Positions 11,076 to 21,147 of a stretch of 64,000 bases of DNA are shown piece by piece. Source of the DNA: Massospora cicadina (lineage: Eukaryota > Entomophthoromycota > Entomophthoromycetes > Entomophthorales > Entomophthoraceae); the NCBI GenBank assembly GCA_022478985.1, contig JAKSZP010009286.1:147627-211626 (forward strand), in the 5' to 3' direction. The notes beneath the pieces were generated by a model. It was not told the DNA's origin, searched no databases, and saw only the letters and a list, made by a program, of their open reading frames with translations. The position numbers and the translations under genes were made by a program. Each line of letters opens with the position of its first letter. Position 1 is the stretch's first letter.

Positions 11076-11640
11076 TGTCTTAGGTGGCGGCTCCCTTATA
11101 CAAGGGTAGCGGTGCTAAGGTGCTTCAGTGGTCCCTCATTTTGGAGGATGCTTGCCAAGCTTTGAAGTGCACCCTGTTGTCCATGTCAGTTCTTCGCCAT
11201 GTCGACCCTAAAAAGGAGTTCATTGTGTCTACTGATGCATCCAACTTCGCCTATCGGCTGACTTGTTACAAGTAGGCAAAGATGGGATTAAGATCCGGTT
11301 GGATATTTTTCTAAAAATTGTTTTTGACAGAGTTGGATTACGCCGTTTATGACAAGGAGTTACTAGAAGTGGTGGAGGCGTTGACTTATTGGCGTCACCA
11401 CTAGCATGGCTCATCCCAACCTTTCTAGATATGTACAGACCACCATGCCTTACTATACTACCGCGCTCCCTCATGTCTCTTCACCCCACGGCAGACCCGT
11501 TGGAATGAGACCCTTGCCCAATTTACATTACGTTTGAGTTCACCAAGGGTAAGGATAATGGATTGGCGGATGCTTTGAGCCGCAACCCTGCTTTAGCACT
11601 TGATCCCAAGGAGGTAGAAGTTCACAACACACAGGTGATG
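11076..11640 (+). pseudogene. Gypsy-C RNase H and spacer
   Basis: An open frame at 11084-11275 has APLYKGSGAKVLQWS, LKCTLLSMSVLRHVDPKKEF and VSTDASNFAY, where the Asp of TDAS is the first RNase H catalytic residue. After a +1 shift near 11310 a His-Pro-Val-Gly-Tyr-Phe-Ser block follows, then a DKELLE-type block near 11353 and a spacer leading to an ALSRNP-like end near 11575. Confidence 0.7.
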
Positions 11641-11808
11641 ATTCCTACATAAAAAATTCTGTCGCAACTTCCCTCTACCCTGGCCAACGGGCCAGCGCTT
11701 GTAACTCTAGAAAACGCGGAGGAATATGGTATGTTCAGAAATGTTTTCCTTTCTCAGCCGCTGTCAGCTGAATATACTATGGTACTTGCAAAGAGCGCTT
11801 TAAATTAA

Positions 11809-12905
11809 GTGGATCTATCCAGGGGTTATCATGTAAAGGATGAGATGGTGTGGTTTCAGGGGCGCCTTTGGGTACCTGCTGGACCAATGCGCCTGAAATC
11901 ATCTGGGACCATCATGATGGAATCACCATTGGTCATTTTGGGGAAAGCAAAGAGCTTGGAGTTGATACGTCACACCTACAATTGGAAGGGCTTGCCTGCT
12001 CAGGTGGGGCGGTATTGTAAGGAGTGCCTGGTATGCAACAAGATGAAACCCAATCGTCAACCTTTAGCGGGGTTGTTGGTACCAGTCCAAAAGGCTGATG
12101 GGCCCTGGACTTCCCTCTCGGTTGATTTCATTGTGGAACTACCTGTCTCTGATGGGTATGATGCCATCATGGTGGTGGACCGTTTTACAAAAGTTCGCCC
12201 ACTTCATTCCTTACAGAACTATAATAACCGCGGCGGAGATGGATATGCTCTTCTTCATGCATGTGTTTGCGCTCCATGGGGTTCCCCAAGAGATTATCAG
12301 TGACCGGGGACCCCAATTTACCTCCATCTCTTATAAAGAGTTGTGTAAGACTCTTCAGATTCGCCCCTGCCGTTTGACTGCCTATCAACCTTAATTAGAT
12401 GGGCAGACTAAACTAGTGAACCAGTGCTTGGAACAGTTCCTGCGGTGTTACATCGCCGCGGATCATTCAGATTGGGCTTCTCATCTTCCTATGGCCCAAT
12501 TTAGTTACAGCACGTTACATTCCTCTATTGGTTGTTTCCTCTTTTTGCCAGCTATGGCTTTAACTCCGCCTTTAACATGGAGCCCAGCTGTGGTATAAGG
12601 TTGAAGCGGTGGTGGACTTTGCAAAGACAATCAAGAAGGTCCTCCAAGGAGTTTTCACAAGCTTGGAGGCGGCAATGTAAGTTTATAAGGAAAACGCTGA
12701 TGGGAAGCACCAAGTGGGTCCTGCGTACAAGGAAGGGGATCTCGTGATGCTTGATGCCCATAACATCCATATCAAGCAGCCATGCAAGAAGCTGGGACCA
12801 AAGAGGATTGGCCCTTACCGCGTTGTTAAAAAGGTGGGCCATGCCTCCTACCATCTAAATCTTCCCTCTTCATTTCAGATCTTCTCTATCTTCCAAGAAA
12901 ATTGA
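11809..12905 (+). pseudogene. Gypsy-C integrase
   Basis: The N-terminal zinc domain reads RHTYNWKGLPAQVGRYCKEC, then LVCNKM (about 11967-12050), an H2C2 finger. The core shows LSVDFIVELP (first Asp, about 12115), a VVDRFTK block, then after a frameshift near 12190 the SDRGPQFTS block (about 12298) with the second Asp, and NQCLEQFL near 12419. The C-terminal barrel is GDLVMLDAHNIHIKQPCKKL and GPYRVVKKVGHASYHLNLP (12738-12870). It would insert the cDNA. One TAA near 12390 and frameshifts inactivate it. Confidence 0.85.
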
Positions 12906-13246
12906 CATTGTTTGAGTGCCACCCACCAGAGACTCCTGAGGCCTATATTGTGGATGGGGCGCCAGAGTCGGAGGTGGAAGAAATAGTTGCCTCCCGCCAC
13001 ATTAAAAGAAGGCTTGAGTACCTGGTATCCTGAAGGGGTTTAATGCTGCAGAGAACAGTTGGGTTCAAGTGCACAACTGTGTTCATGCCCAAGATCTGAT
13101 CGAAGCCTTCCATGAGTGTTTCCCAGGCTGCTGGATTTCAACCCAAACCAACCGTTGCCTCCATGAAGTTAGCCCCCAACCACCAAGAACCTTTACTTTG
13201 CGCAAGCCCCTGGAGGTGGTTGAGCCCCATCGGGAGGAGAGGGTAA
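12906..13246 (+). pseudogene. Gypsy-C chromodomain and 3' end
   Basis: After the integrase barrel, EVEEIVASRHIKRRLEYLVS (about 12970-13032), a tryptophan-to-stop change, and an HAQDLIEAFHECFPG helix give a chromodomain like those at 50930 and 57900. The gag-pol frame is interrupted by a stop near 13033. A purine tract (GGGAGGAGAGGGTAA) at 13232-13246 directly precedes the 3' LTR. Confidence 0.75.
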
Positions 13247-14089
13247 TGTCATGTTCAAATGACATCATAGTTGGGACCAACCCAAGGATAAGTCTGGGCA
13301 CCAGGAGGCCCAGAAGGTGAAGCTGCAGACCCTCCCTGACCTCAGGCATACACTAGACCAACGTTGGGTACAGGCTAGAAATGCCCAGGTTGGTACTAGT
13401 GAGGTGCCAAATGCCCAGCCCCTTACATCAGCCCAGGATTTAAAATGGATGGTTTATCAAATAAACGTTGATGGTTCCATTTGGTTAGTCGAGGAATGTG
13501 GTTTTAAACCCATTCCATCTACAAAACAATGCATTTGGGTCAGAATCAACTTCTTTAATTACTCAAGTGAAGTCAGTTTCAGCATATTTGACCAATTAGG
13601 ATGGAAGTATCTGCCTATTGGTGCCAGTGCTTGGGACCACTTCAGCATACCCCGTATTCCCCGCCATAGTTTGATTATGTTTCCCATGACCAACACTCCT
13701 TGTGGTCGACTTCCCAATAAAATTTACCTCATTTCTCGTTTACTAACATATTATTCCAAATGATCCTGTGAGCGGACCCTTTTGAGGAGGTCTTGCATCA
13801 CCTTAACAACTATATTATATATACAATTAGGCTTTCACCTAGTGCACCATTTGTTAGCCTAGGTTCCCTCCAACCTGGTAAGCTTACCATTTCTTCCTTA
13901 GTGCACCGCGTCATTTTTGATTGGATTCTAACTTTAATAATTGCTAGCTTTTGCTTGAGTTATTATTGTTCCAGCACCCTCTGCTGGGCAATAGTGACTT
14001 TTATTCTAAAGGCTGTTTTCCTTGCATTAGCTCTGTGCACCGAGCACCACCACTCTGGAAATAGGAGAGTTACAGACACTCTCCTTACA
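13247..14089 (+). repeat. 3' LTR of Gypsy-C
   Basis: Matches 8163-9011 base for base apart from scattered changes; starts TGTCATG and ends CTCCTTACA. Followed at once by ATTTC, the copy of the 5-bp target duplication. Confidence 0.92.
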
Positions 14090-14690
14090 ATTTCCATACT
14101 TGGAATGATGCCAAGACTGCCTTGCTTTGGAATTTGGGAGTGACTTAACCTTAACCAACCAAAAACAGACCTTTATGGGTTTATGCCTTGATCAGGGGGA
14201 AACTAAAAGCGAATTAACTCACCGTTTTTACCTCAAAGCACAAACACTGGCTGCAGAGGGCTATCATACATTAGATGATGCCATCACCGCTGCGTTGTTG
14301 GCATATAAAATATGCCTAATATCTTACTTTTTCTTAAAGCAGTGGAATCTAACTTAACATTCATTCTCCATATTAAAGTGGCTATAATGGAAATTCTGGC
14401 TGATACAATAAAATCCGTTGGGCCACCTCGTTTTAACATTGATAAGCCCCAATCCCAAGTATTGGCCAATACACTCCTCAACTCACCTACACCTGAATTA
14501 TAATGCACTCATTGCAGAATAAACAACCACACTATAGCAGACTGCCGCATCCTTCAACGTAAGTCAGCAAAAGATCAGTCAGTATATGGCAAGAGGCTCC
14601 CTATGCTGACGGAAATCCAGTGCGTCAAGACCCTTGTACCATCTCTAGCTCTATGTCCAGCACTCCAGGTTGTTTTGTGTTAGCTGCTCC
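14090..14690 (+). pseudogene. Gypsy-B gag, capsid end and zinc knuckle
   Basis: The frame resumes after Gypsy-C with a capsid-like segment: TFMGLCLDQGETKSELTHRF and AQTLAAEGYHTLDDAITAAL. At about 14506-14547 CTHCRINNHTIADC is an intact CX2CX4HX4C nucleocapsid zinc knuckle, which packages RNA. The frame then ends in stops. Confidence 0.75.
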
Positions 14691-15300
14691 TGCAGAAGTT
14701 GACATACCCTTTTCTATCCAAGGAATTGAACTTCCTGCTTTTGTACTTTTATGTTGGCCAGTTACCCCAACAACTTTTGATAGTCAACTCTTCTAAGGAA
14801 AGTCAAGCGCTGGAAGACACAACGTCTAAATGAATTGAACAGCCCTGAGCTTTTTCTCAGCAGAATCCTCCACTTGCTTCATTGCAAATCCCTACAACAG
14901 TCTACTAGCTGTTAATTCCCAGTTTAAATCTTCACTGGTTTGAGGCGAGGTAGTCATACATAAGGTTAAAGTCTTTCCAATAATTGATACTGACTCACTG
15001 GTTAACGTTATTTCCTCCCAAGTCATGTAAAAGTTAAAGATAGTTCCAGACTTGATCCACAAGGCTGAATATGGAACATCAGGAAGTCAGTATAATAAGG
15101 CGATTGGAGCAAATTTTGACTTACCCCTTCGATTCAGGAAACTCTTAATTACTGCCCCCGCCATCACATTATAACATATTACTTATGAGTTGCTTATTGG
15201 ATTCCAATTGATGCAGGAGTTTAACTGCATCATCAACCATAAGGAAAAGTACCTATCCCTCCTACAATATCAGATTCCGTTAATATTAAACTCCCGTCAA
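14690..15300 (+). pseudogene. Gypsy-B aspartic protease remnant
   Basis: PIIDTDSLVNVIS near 14975-15015 stands where Asp-Thr-Gly is expected; the Gly is Asp. YELLIGFQLMQEFN near 15186-15227 matches the C-terminal LLIG motif. Several stops occur between the two, so the copy is dead. Confidence 0.6.
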
Positions 15301-15389
15301 AAGTAAAGAAGCCCTAAAAAACGGACATGTCTCATCAAATACCCATCCTCCATTTGCAAAGTTGAATACCGAGTTGTAGGGGGTAAATC

Positions 15390-15720
15390 AAGTTACCCCC
15401 AGAGGCTGTGGATGCCAAAGATGGAATCCCTCTGTATGCCCCCCATCCTATCACAATACCCTCTGGATCACAAGTTATTGTGGATATGGGGATTTGGATT
15501 CTTACCCCTCCTGATCACATCTTGTAGCTTAGGGGACACCCAAACCCTTCTATCAATGAAGCGTTGACCTGCCCTGGGGTTTTGGATCCTGCCTACGGGA
15601 AATATATCTCTATATTACTAGGGAACTTAACAAAATATACCATCCAAGTCCCTTGACATGTCCCTATTGCTTACATAAAACTATGTCCTATTGAGAATAT
15701 TGCCAGTGCGAGTTGTTTTG
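15390..15720 (+). pseudogene. Gypsy-B dUTPase-like domain
   Basis: A frame with three stops reads HPITIPSGSQVIVDMGI, then PGVLDPAYGKYISILLGNLT and YTIQVP ... VPIAYIKLCPI. The Gly-Val-Leu-Asp-Pro-x-Tyr-Gly run matches dUTPase motif 3 (Gly-Val-Ile-Asp-x-x-Tyr-Arg-Gly), which holds the catalytic Asp and the nucleotide-binding Tyr, with the following strand and Asn in register. Placement between protease and RT is the same as in Gypsy-A. Confidence 0.65.
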
Positions 15721-15779
15721 GATCATATAAAATGTAAGATTCGATTCCCCACTGAACATAGCTCTGGTTGGCAGTCTAA

Positions 15780-16700
15780 TTGGGTAAAATATCACCCCTA
15801 ATAAACGCAAAACCGTCAAAGTACTCCATTGAAGAGTATGGCTATATCTATTACTCAGAACCAAGTGACTATGGAAAAATGTCCGGGGTAATTCACAAGA
15901 TTGAGACTGAGGCTCACCCTCCATTCAAATCTCGGCTATACCAAAAATCCAAAGTGGAAGAAGCACAAGTGGCTGTAGAGTTACAGAAACTTCTGGACGC
16001 TGGGTTACTTGGGCCTTCTAAAAGCCCGTGGGCTTCCCCTTCTATTAATTGAGAATAAGGATGGTGGCCAACATCTTGTTATGGATTATTGCCGCCTTAA
16101 TTCAATCACCTGAAAAGGTAGCTACCCATTACCGCGTATAGATTATTCCTTATGCTTGATGTTGGGGTCTCACTATTTCTCAGCAATGGATCTCGCCAGT
16201 GGGTAATGGCAAGTAGATTTATTCACAGAAGACTTTGAAAAATACACTCTCATCACAATTGAAGGACTATTCGAGACCATTCAAATGCCACAGGGGTTGT
16301 GTAACGCCCCTGCTACCTTCTGGCGCGCCATAGATGGACTACTAGGCGATTTAAAACGCTCCTGAATGCTAGTTTATCTCAATGGTATTACTGGATTCTT
16401 GAGAACTTTTACTGAACACCTAGATCACCTAAGGCAAGTATTCCATCAGTTATGGCAATCATCATTACAACTAAAGCCATCAAAATGCTCTTTCTTTCAG
16501 AATGAAATTGATTTCTTTGGCTAAATGTAGGTAAAGCTGAAATATCCCCAATGGACAACAAGGTCCTGGCCATTTCCAACATGTCCTCTTTAAATCCCTA
16601 CGAGATAAACAATTTTTCTTAGGGATAGTAGGATATTATTACCAGTTCATCCCCCCACACTGCCAACACCTCCGAGCCTCTTGTATATTTATTGAAAAAA
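15780..16700 (+). pseudogene. Gypsy-B reverse transcriptase remnant
   Basis: A 90-residue open frame has the RT entry (HPPFKSRLYQKSKVEEAQVA, ELQKLLDAGLLGPSKSPWAS). After a frameshift near 16045, the ENKDGG ... MDYCRLNSIT block, FSAMDLASG, MPQGLCNAP (about 16286) and LVYLNGI (about 16370) follow. Tyr-Leu-Asn-Gly replaces Tyr-Leu-Asp-Asp. A connection block leads to PSKCSFFQNEIDFFG. Stops are frequent. Confidence 0.75.
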
Positions 16701-16739
16701 GGGATATCCTTCTAGTGTAAAGAATAGCAACAGCAGGCC

Positions 16740-17180
16740 TTTGAACTATTACGCGTCTCTCTCTCCCACTCTCCAGTACTTATACATCCATAATTTGATA
16801 GACCATTTCTCCTTTTAACTGATGCTAGTGATATAGCCATTGGAGCCATCCTATTGCAGCTTGACAAAAGCTTGGTAGACCATCCTATCGCCTACTATAG
16901 CAAAACTATAACCAGAGCTGAACGCAAATATAGTAATATGGAATATGAATGCTTAGTGGTATTATTGGCTATAAAGCATTTCTGACCTTTTCTATATGAA
17001 AAACATTTCACTATAACTACTGACCATGCTTCCTTATGATGGCTACAGCAAATGAAGGACCTAATGGGAGGTTATCCCAGAGGGCATTAAAACTTCAAAA
17101 CTACAGCGTTTCCATATTCTATTGACAAGGGCACATACACCAAAATGCAGATTGCCTATCCCAGATGCCCATATTAACTA
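16740..17180 (+). pseudogene. Gypsy-B RNase H remnant
   Basis: A degenerate frame near 16800-17030 contains LTDASDIAIGAILLQ (first catalytic Asp present), HPIAYYSKTIT, ERKYSNMEYECLVVLLAIKH and TDHASL, all RNase H blocks in order. A few in-frame stops interrupt it. Confidence 0.7.
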
Positions 17181-17199
17181 TGACTGTCCCTTAGGAGGA

Positions 17200-18397
17200 T
17201 CGACTTTATGACCTCCTAACACAACTGGACTTATGGAAAGACGAATCCCCTACCTTTCAAAAAGAATTAGCAAATAAAGTCGGTGGGTCTTTTAAGTCAA
17301 AAATGGCCAACTATGAAAACTTGTGTCCCAAAAATGGGTTCCCTATGTATGATCTTCAAAGTGAACTGATGTCGCATTGGAGGGACATCAGCAAGTTGGC
17401 CATGGAGGAGTTTGGAAAACCTACCAGTGGCTCAAGACTCAATGTTGGAAGGAATGATTGTTACAATCTAAGATGTATTGGAGTCCTGCTTGGTATGCTA
17501 AAGTCAAGACAGACCTAATCCCCGGTCCCAACATCCAGTGGTTCCACCCTGTAAACCCTTCCATACCATTAGCATTGATGTTGTGGGACCTCTCCCTCGA
17601 GCCTCTAATGGTCACTGATTCCCTTCTGGCCTAAATCATTTAACTTGGTGTATTGAAGCTGTATCACTACCATCCTCAGTAAAAGCTACCTCCACCTTAT
17701 TATATAATCGGATTATCACCCAGCATGGGTGCCCTCACATAATACTCTACAATAATGGCAAAATTTGTGATAATCACTAGTGATTGATTTAGCCAAGCTG
17801 ATGGGATCCACTCAGGTATTTTTCACTTCCTACCATCCTGACACCAATGTAATGATAGAGCGGGCATATGGTACCCTAACAGCCACCATTTGCAAAATGG
17901 CCTTGACCAACCCTCTGCACTGTCCCCAATATCTGCCTAGTACAAGTCTGGCCTATCAAATAAGCTACCACTAAATTATTAAGATGTCGTCCTTCCAGGC
18001 TTTGTATGGACGAAATCCTCAGTTGCCCTCCAGAGTGCAGGCCATGTTGGATTAAGCTTCTCCTTATGCCCTTGAAGTTACTATGCGAAGCATTGTTAAT
18101 GAAATTATCTAATTTCAGGCTCTATCTTCTAATAACTTATCAGCTACCACCAGTAGAGAAACTAACCAATTTAATGATAAGCACAACCCCCTACACACCT
18201 CCAACCAGGTGAACTCATTCTATTATACCATCACTGGCCTGGAGGTCACAATTACAAACTGGGCACTATTTGGTCAGGGCCTTATTGAGCCATATATAGA
18301 CGGGGCAATGAACACTCAATCATAGAGGTTGTTCAAAGCACAGTTGTAAACTGAGTGCATAGACACTTTCTCTGTCCTTTCTCCCCCTGCACCAAGA
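17200..18397 (+). pseudogene. Gypsy-B integrase remnant
   Basis: After a weak zinc region, SIDVVGPLPRASNG (about 17572-17615) gives the first catalytic Asp, followed by a ... NHLTWCIEA block, an RIITQHGCPHIIL block (about 17708) and FTSYHPDTNVMIER (about 17821), where the Glu is catalytic. Later frames near 17940-18300 resemble the C-terminal barrel. No chromodomain is seen before the purine tract (TTTAGAGGGGGTAT, 18398-18411). Confidence 0.7.
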
Positions 18398-18411
18398 TTT
18401 AGAGGGGGTAT

Positions 18412-18871
18412 TGTCAGTATTCTGACCTGAATGACCGATTCAGATGCGTCAGCTAATGGGAATCAATCCTGAACTGATGAAAAAGCCCATACTTCAGTTG
18501 GGATTCAAACCCACGCGATTAGACAAGCTCAATCAAATTGATCAGAATAATTGGGCTATTTCGAATCCCAATATTGGTTTACATTATTAGATGTAGGCTT
18601 AAGCGGCTTAGATTTGCCCCTAAAACACTTCCCCACTTTCCCATTTATATCTGGGATTACGCAAATAAACCTTAAGTTTTTCCTCCCTTTTCACAATTTT
18701 AAGTAAAAATTGTATTTAATCAAAATTTGCCTCACCAGAATTAATATCTGAATCAACAAGACTTCTTGACCAAGAGAAGCAATTAGAGTAAGTTTCCAGC
18801 ACCCTCAGGCTTTGGGTCAACTGGCCCTCGAAACAACAAAGGATTTGAGGTAACAACCTGAGATCCCAACA
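18412..18871 (+). repeat. 3' LTR of Gypsy-B
   Basis: Begins TGTCAGTATTCTGACC and ends GATCCCAACA. It aligns with 7105-7533 except for about 34 bp near its start that the 5' copy lacks. Gypsy-A coding sequence resumes immediately after. Confidence 0.85.
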
Positions 18872-18875
18872 CCTT

Positions 18876-19400
18876 GTCAAATGGATGGAGTGCCATCAAT
18901 ACGCCTTTTACACACTTTTAACGGCGCTAATTAGTGCATTGGTGCTATGCTATCTGAACTTCAATAAGGAGTTTGTTGTTCAAATGGATGTTTTCCTTTC
19001 TGCTGTTGGGGCGGTCCTTTCCCAGAAAGATGACGAAGTAGAGGAGCATCCCATTGCATACTGCAGTCAAAGCCTGAACTACCTTGAGCGTAATTATACC
19101 ATGACTGAATGGGAGTGCTTAGCGGTGATCTATGCATATAAGCAATTTAGGGTCTACTTGCATGTGGTAAAGTTTAAAGTTCTAACAGATCATGCGCATT
19201 ACGTTGGTTGTAGAACCTCAAGGAGCCTGAAGGGCGTCTAGCCCTATTGGACCTCGAAACTGCAGGCTTATGACTTTGAGATCCTCCACTGACCAGGAAC
19301 AAAACATCATAATGTTGTTTGCTTATCTAGATTTTCAACCATTACAGTTACTGAGAATCTCAGAGATATGATGTATGATAAGATTCTCAGTGGAAAATAA
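18876..19400 (+). pseudogene. Gypsy-A RNase H
   Basis: An open frame of 118 codons (18885-19241) has LTALISALVLCYLNFNKEFV, QMDVFLSAVGAVLSQKDD, HPIAYCSQSLNYLERNYTMT and ECLAVIYAYKQFRVYLH, then a TDHAH block. It continues the RT that ends at 7104; the empty-site junction reads in frame. The TDAS Asp position reads QMDV, so the Asp is kept. A stop at 19241 truncates it. Confidence 0.8.
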
Positions 19401-19439
19401 CGACGAAGAACTGCCCTAAGTATTAAATGCATTAAATGA

Positions 19440-20580
19440 GATGCAAACAAATACTTTCCAACTGAATGGGGAACTGTACAAGCGGATTGACAATTTTGCA
19501 GTGAACTTTACGCGACCCTCAAACCTTACCTAGTATCATTATGAGTGTACATAAGGCAGTCAGACATGGTGGCGTGCGCAAGATAATGGAACTGTTGCAC
19601 CCTCGGTATTACTGAGAAAGCATGAACTTTGACGTGCTTGAAACCATTTCCTGTTGCCACCAGTGTCAAGTGGAAAAGCTGTTCCACACAAAGACCTTGT
19701 ACCAATTATTGAAACCACATTTTGCTTGGCATACAGTTTCCCTTAATGTTGTTGGTCCTCTGCCAACGGGAGACAACTGGTATAAGTACATTCTGGTGGC
19801 CATCAACCACTTGACCAGGTGTGTTGAAGCGCGGGCAATACTGGATTTGGGGGCAGTCAAGGTTAGGTTCATAATGGAATGTGTTATCCATTGACATGGC
19901 TGCCCTCAGTTCATCTTTACCAATAAAAGACCAACTTCACCTCACACATCCTTCCCAAATTGAACAAGATTATGGGAATAAACAGGATTTTGATGACCTC
20001 ATAATAACCTAAGTCCAACGGAAGCATTAAATGGGTTAATGGGATCCTGGTGAACAACCTTAGGATGTTGGTAACCAATAGAACCTCTGATTGGAGTTCC
20101 ATCCTGTCTACCGCCATCTTTGCTTACAATATCAGCTATTATTCCGCCATGGGGTAGAGCCCCTGACAACTATTGTACGGATGACACCCTGCTCTTCCAG
20201 CATTGCTTTATTTATGCATAGAAGATACTGGCGGAATGGATCCCCATTGGTACTTGATGAGTTTAGCCAACACGTTGATTAAGTTACAAACGGAGTTTAC
20301 TCATTCAGATTGGCCAAAAAGATTAAGAATCAGGCTGCCAATCAGGTAAAGCATAGCGGGTTAGCTCAGTTTCAAGAAGGTGAGATGGTTTTGTTCCACA
20401 ACCAGCACGGGTCTGGGCGGAAACACAAGCTGGCTAACATCTGAATTGGTCAATTAAAATAATAAAGAAAATGAGTGTTGATGACTACACCATCAAATAC
20501 CCAGTAAGTGTTAAAATTACTAATCATGTGCATGCGAAGTTTCTCTGAGAATATAAACAATAGAAGACTTATCGTTCAGT
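19440..20580 (+). pseudogene. Gypsy-A integrase with Asp-to-Asn losses
   Basis: H2C2 zinc finger: an RHGGVRKIMELLHPRYY block and SCCHQCQVEK (about 19556-19680). The core has VSLNVVGPLPTGDNWYKYIL, where the catalytic Asp is Asn, VAINHLTRCVEA (Asp to Asn), and FTNKRP where the second catalytic Asp should be (about 19915). The C-terminal region reads GEMVLFHNQHGS-like sequence near 20380 and ends without a chromodomain. Two of these Asn codons follow a C (C-GAT/C-GAC to C-AAT/C-AAC), fitting CpG decay. Confidence 0.75.
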
Positions 20581-20593
20581 AAAAAGGGGGTAA

Positions 20594-21142
20594 TGTCAAG
20601 ATTCTGATATGACTGGACAATAAGACCTGAAGAGCTACAGTGGAATGTCAAGATTTCGCTGACTAGGATGTTTATTTATGAGTATTTGAGCACCTTGAGA
20701 TGAGGTGATGTTGGGATATAATGGATTATTATTGGATCGCCTACAAGTAAGGTGATAAGGCAATGTTGACATTTGACAAATATAATTTAGATTGCTTTGA
20801 ACTAAGGCGATAGAGAATTGAAGAAAACCATCCAAAAACCAATAAGAATTGGCGGAATAGAATAATTTAAGCTAAGAGAATGGTATCATCTGAAGTCGCT
20901 GATATATAAGTGAGATGAAGCGATTGAAAGAGTAGGTTTATATAGTATTAAGAGAGCAGAACAGCAAAGAATCTCTATCTCTTAATATATAAAGTTTCAT
21001 CAGGGTAATTGCTCCTATTTTAATATATTTTCAATTGTGTTCAGGAGATCAACGATCCCCATATCATCTGTCCATTTTTCAGTGGGTGCAACATGTTCAA
21101 ACTTACTGGCATATCCCAACGGCATTGCCCAAAATTATAACA
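20594..21142 (+). repeat. 3' LTR of Gypsy-A
   Basis: Preceded by the purine tract AAAAAGGGGGTAA (20581-20593). Starts TGTCAAGATTCTGATATGAC, ends ATTATAACA, and is followed by CACAT, identical to the five bases before the 5' LTR. Confidence 0.92.
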
Positions 21143-21147
21143 CACAT

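Larger units (their letters stand above)
8163..14089 (+). mobile_element. Gypsy-C: chromodomain Ty3/Gypsy element nested in Gypsy-B gag
   Basis: LTRs at 8163-9011 and 13247-14089 are flanked by the identical 5-bp duplication ATTTC (8158-8162, 14090-14094). Total 5927 bp. Inside are protease, RT, RNase H, integrase and chromodomain; a recognisable gag is absent. Removing it rejoins the Gypsy-B gag. Its LTRs are the most alike of any pair here (roughly one difference per 15-20 bases by eye), which fits its being innermost. It keeps a consensus protease motif and a Tyr-Met-Asp-Asp RT site but has several frameshifts. Confidence 0.93.
7105..18871 (+). mobile_element. Gypsy-B: dUTPase-type Ty3/Gypsy element nested in Gypsy-A
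   Basis: LTRs at 7105-7533 and 18412-18871 flank gag with a CCHC knuckle, protease, dUTPase-like domain, RT, RNase H and integrase; no chromodomain is seen. Gypsy-C is inserted in gag. The first part of the 5' LTR has lost about 34 bp relative to the 3' LTR, and I could not find a matching 5-bp duplication. The host frame (Gypsy-A RT to RNase H) nevertheless reads through once the element is removed. All domains carry many stops. Confidence 0.85.
2089..21142 (+). mobile_element. Gypsy-A: dUTPase-type Ty3/Gypsy element, interrupted
   Basis: Two matching LTRs (2089-2640, 20594-21142) are bounded by the identical 5-bp duplication CACAT at 2084-2088 and 21143-21147. Order: gag, aspartic protease, dUTPase-like domain, RT, RNase H, integrase, with no chromodomain. 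Gypsy-B is inserted between RT and RNase H, and a solo LTR sits in gag. Removing Gypsy-B rejoins the RT/RNase H frame. Every domain has stops or frameshifts, so the element is dead. It sits in the LINE-3 endonuclease and is therefore younger than LINE-3. Confidence 0.9.
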
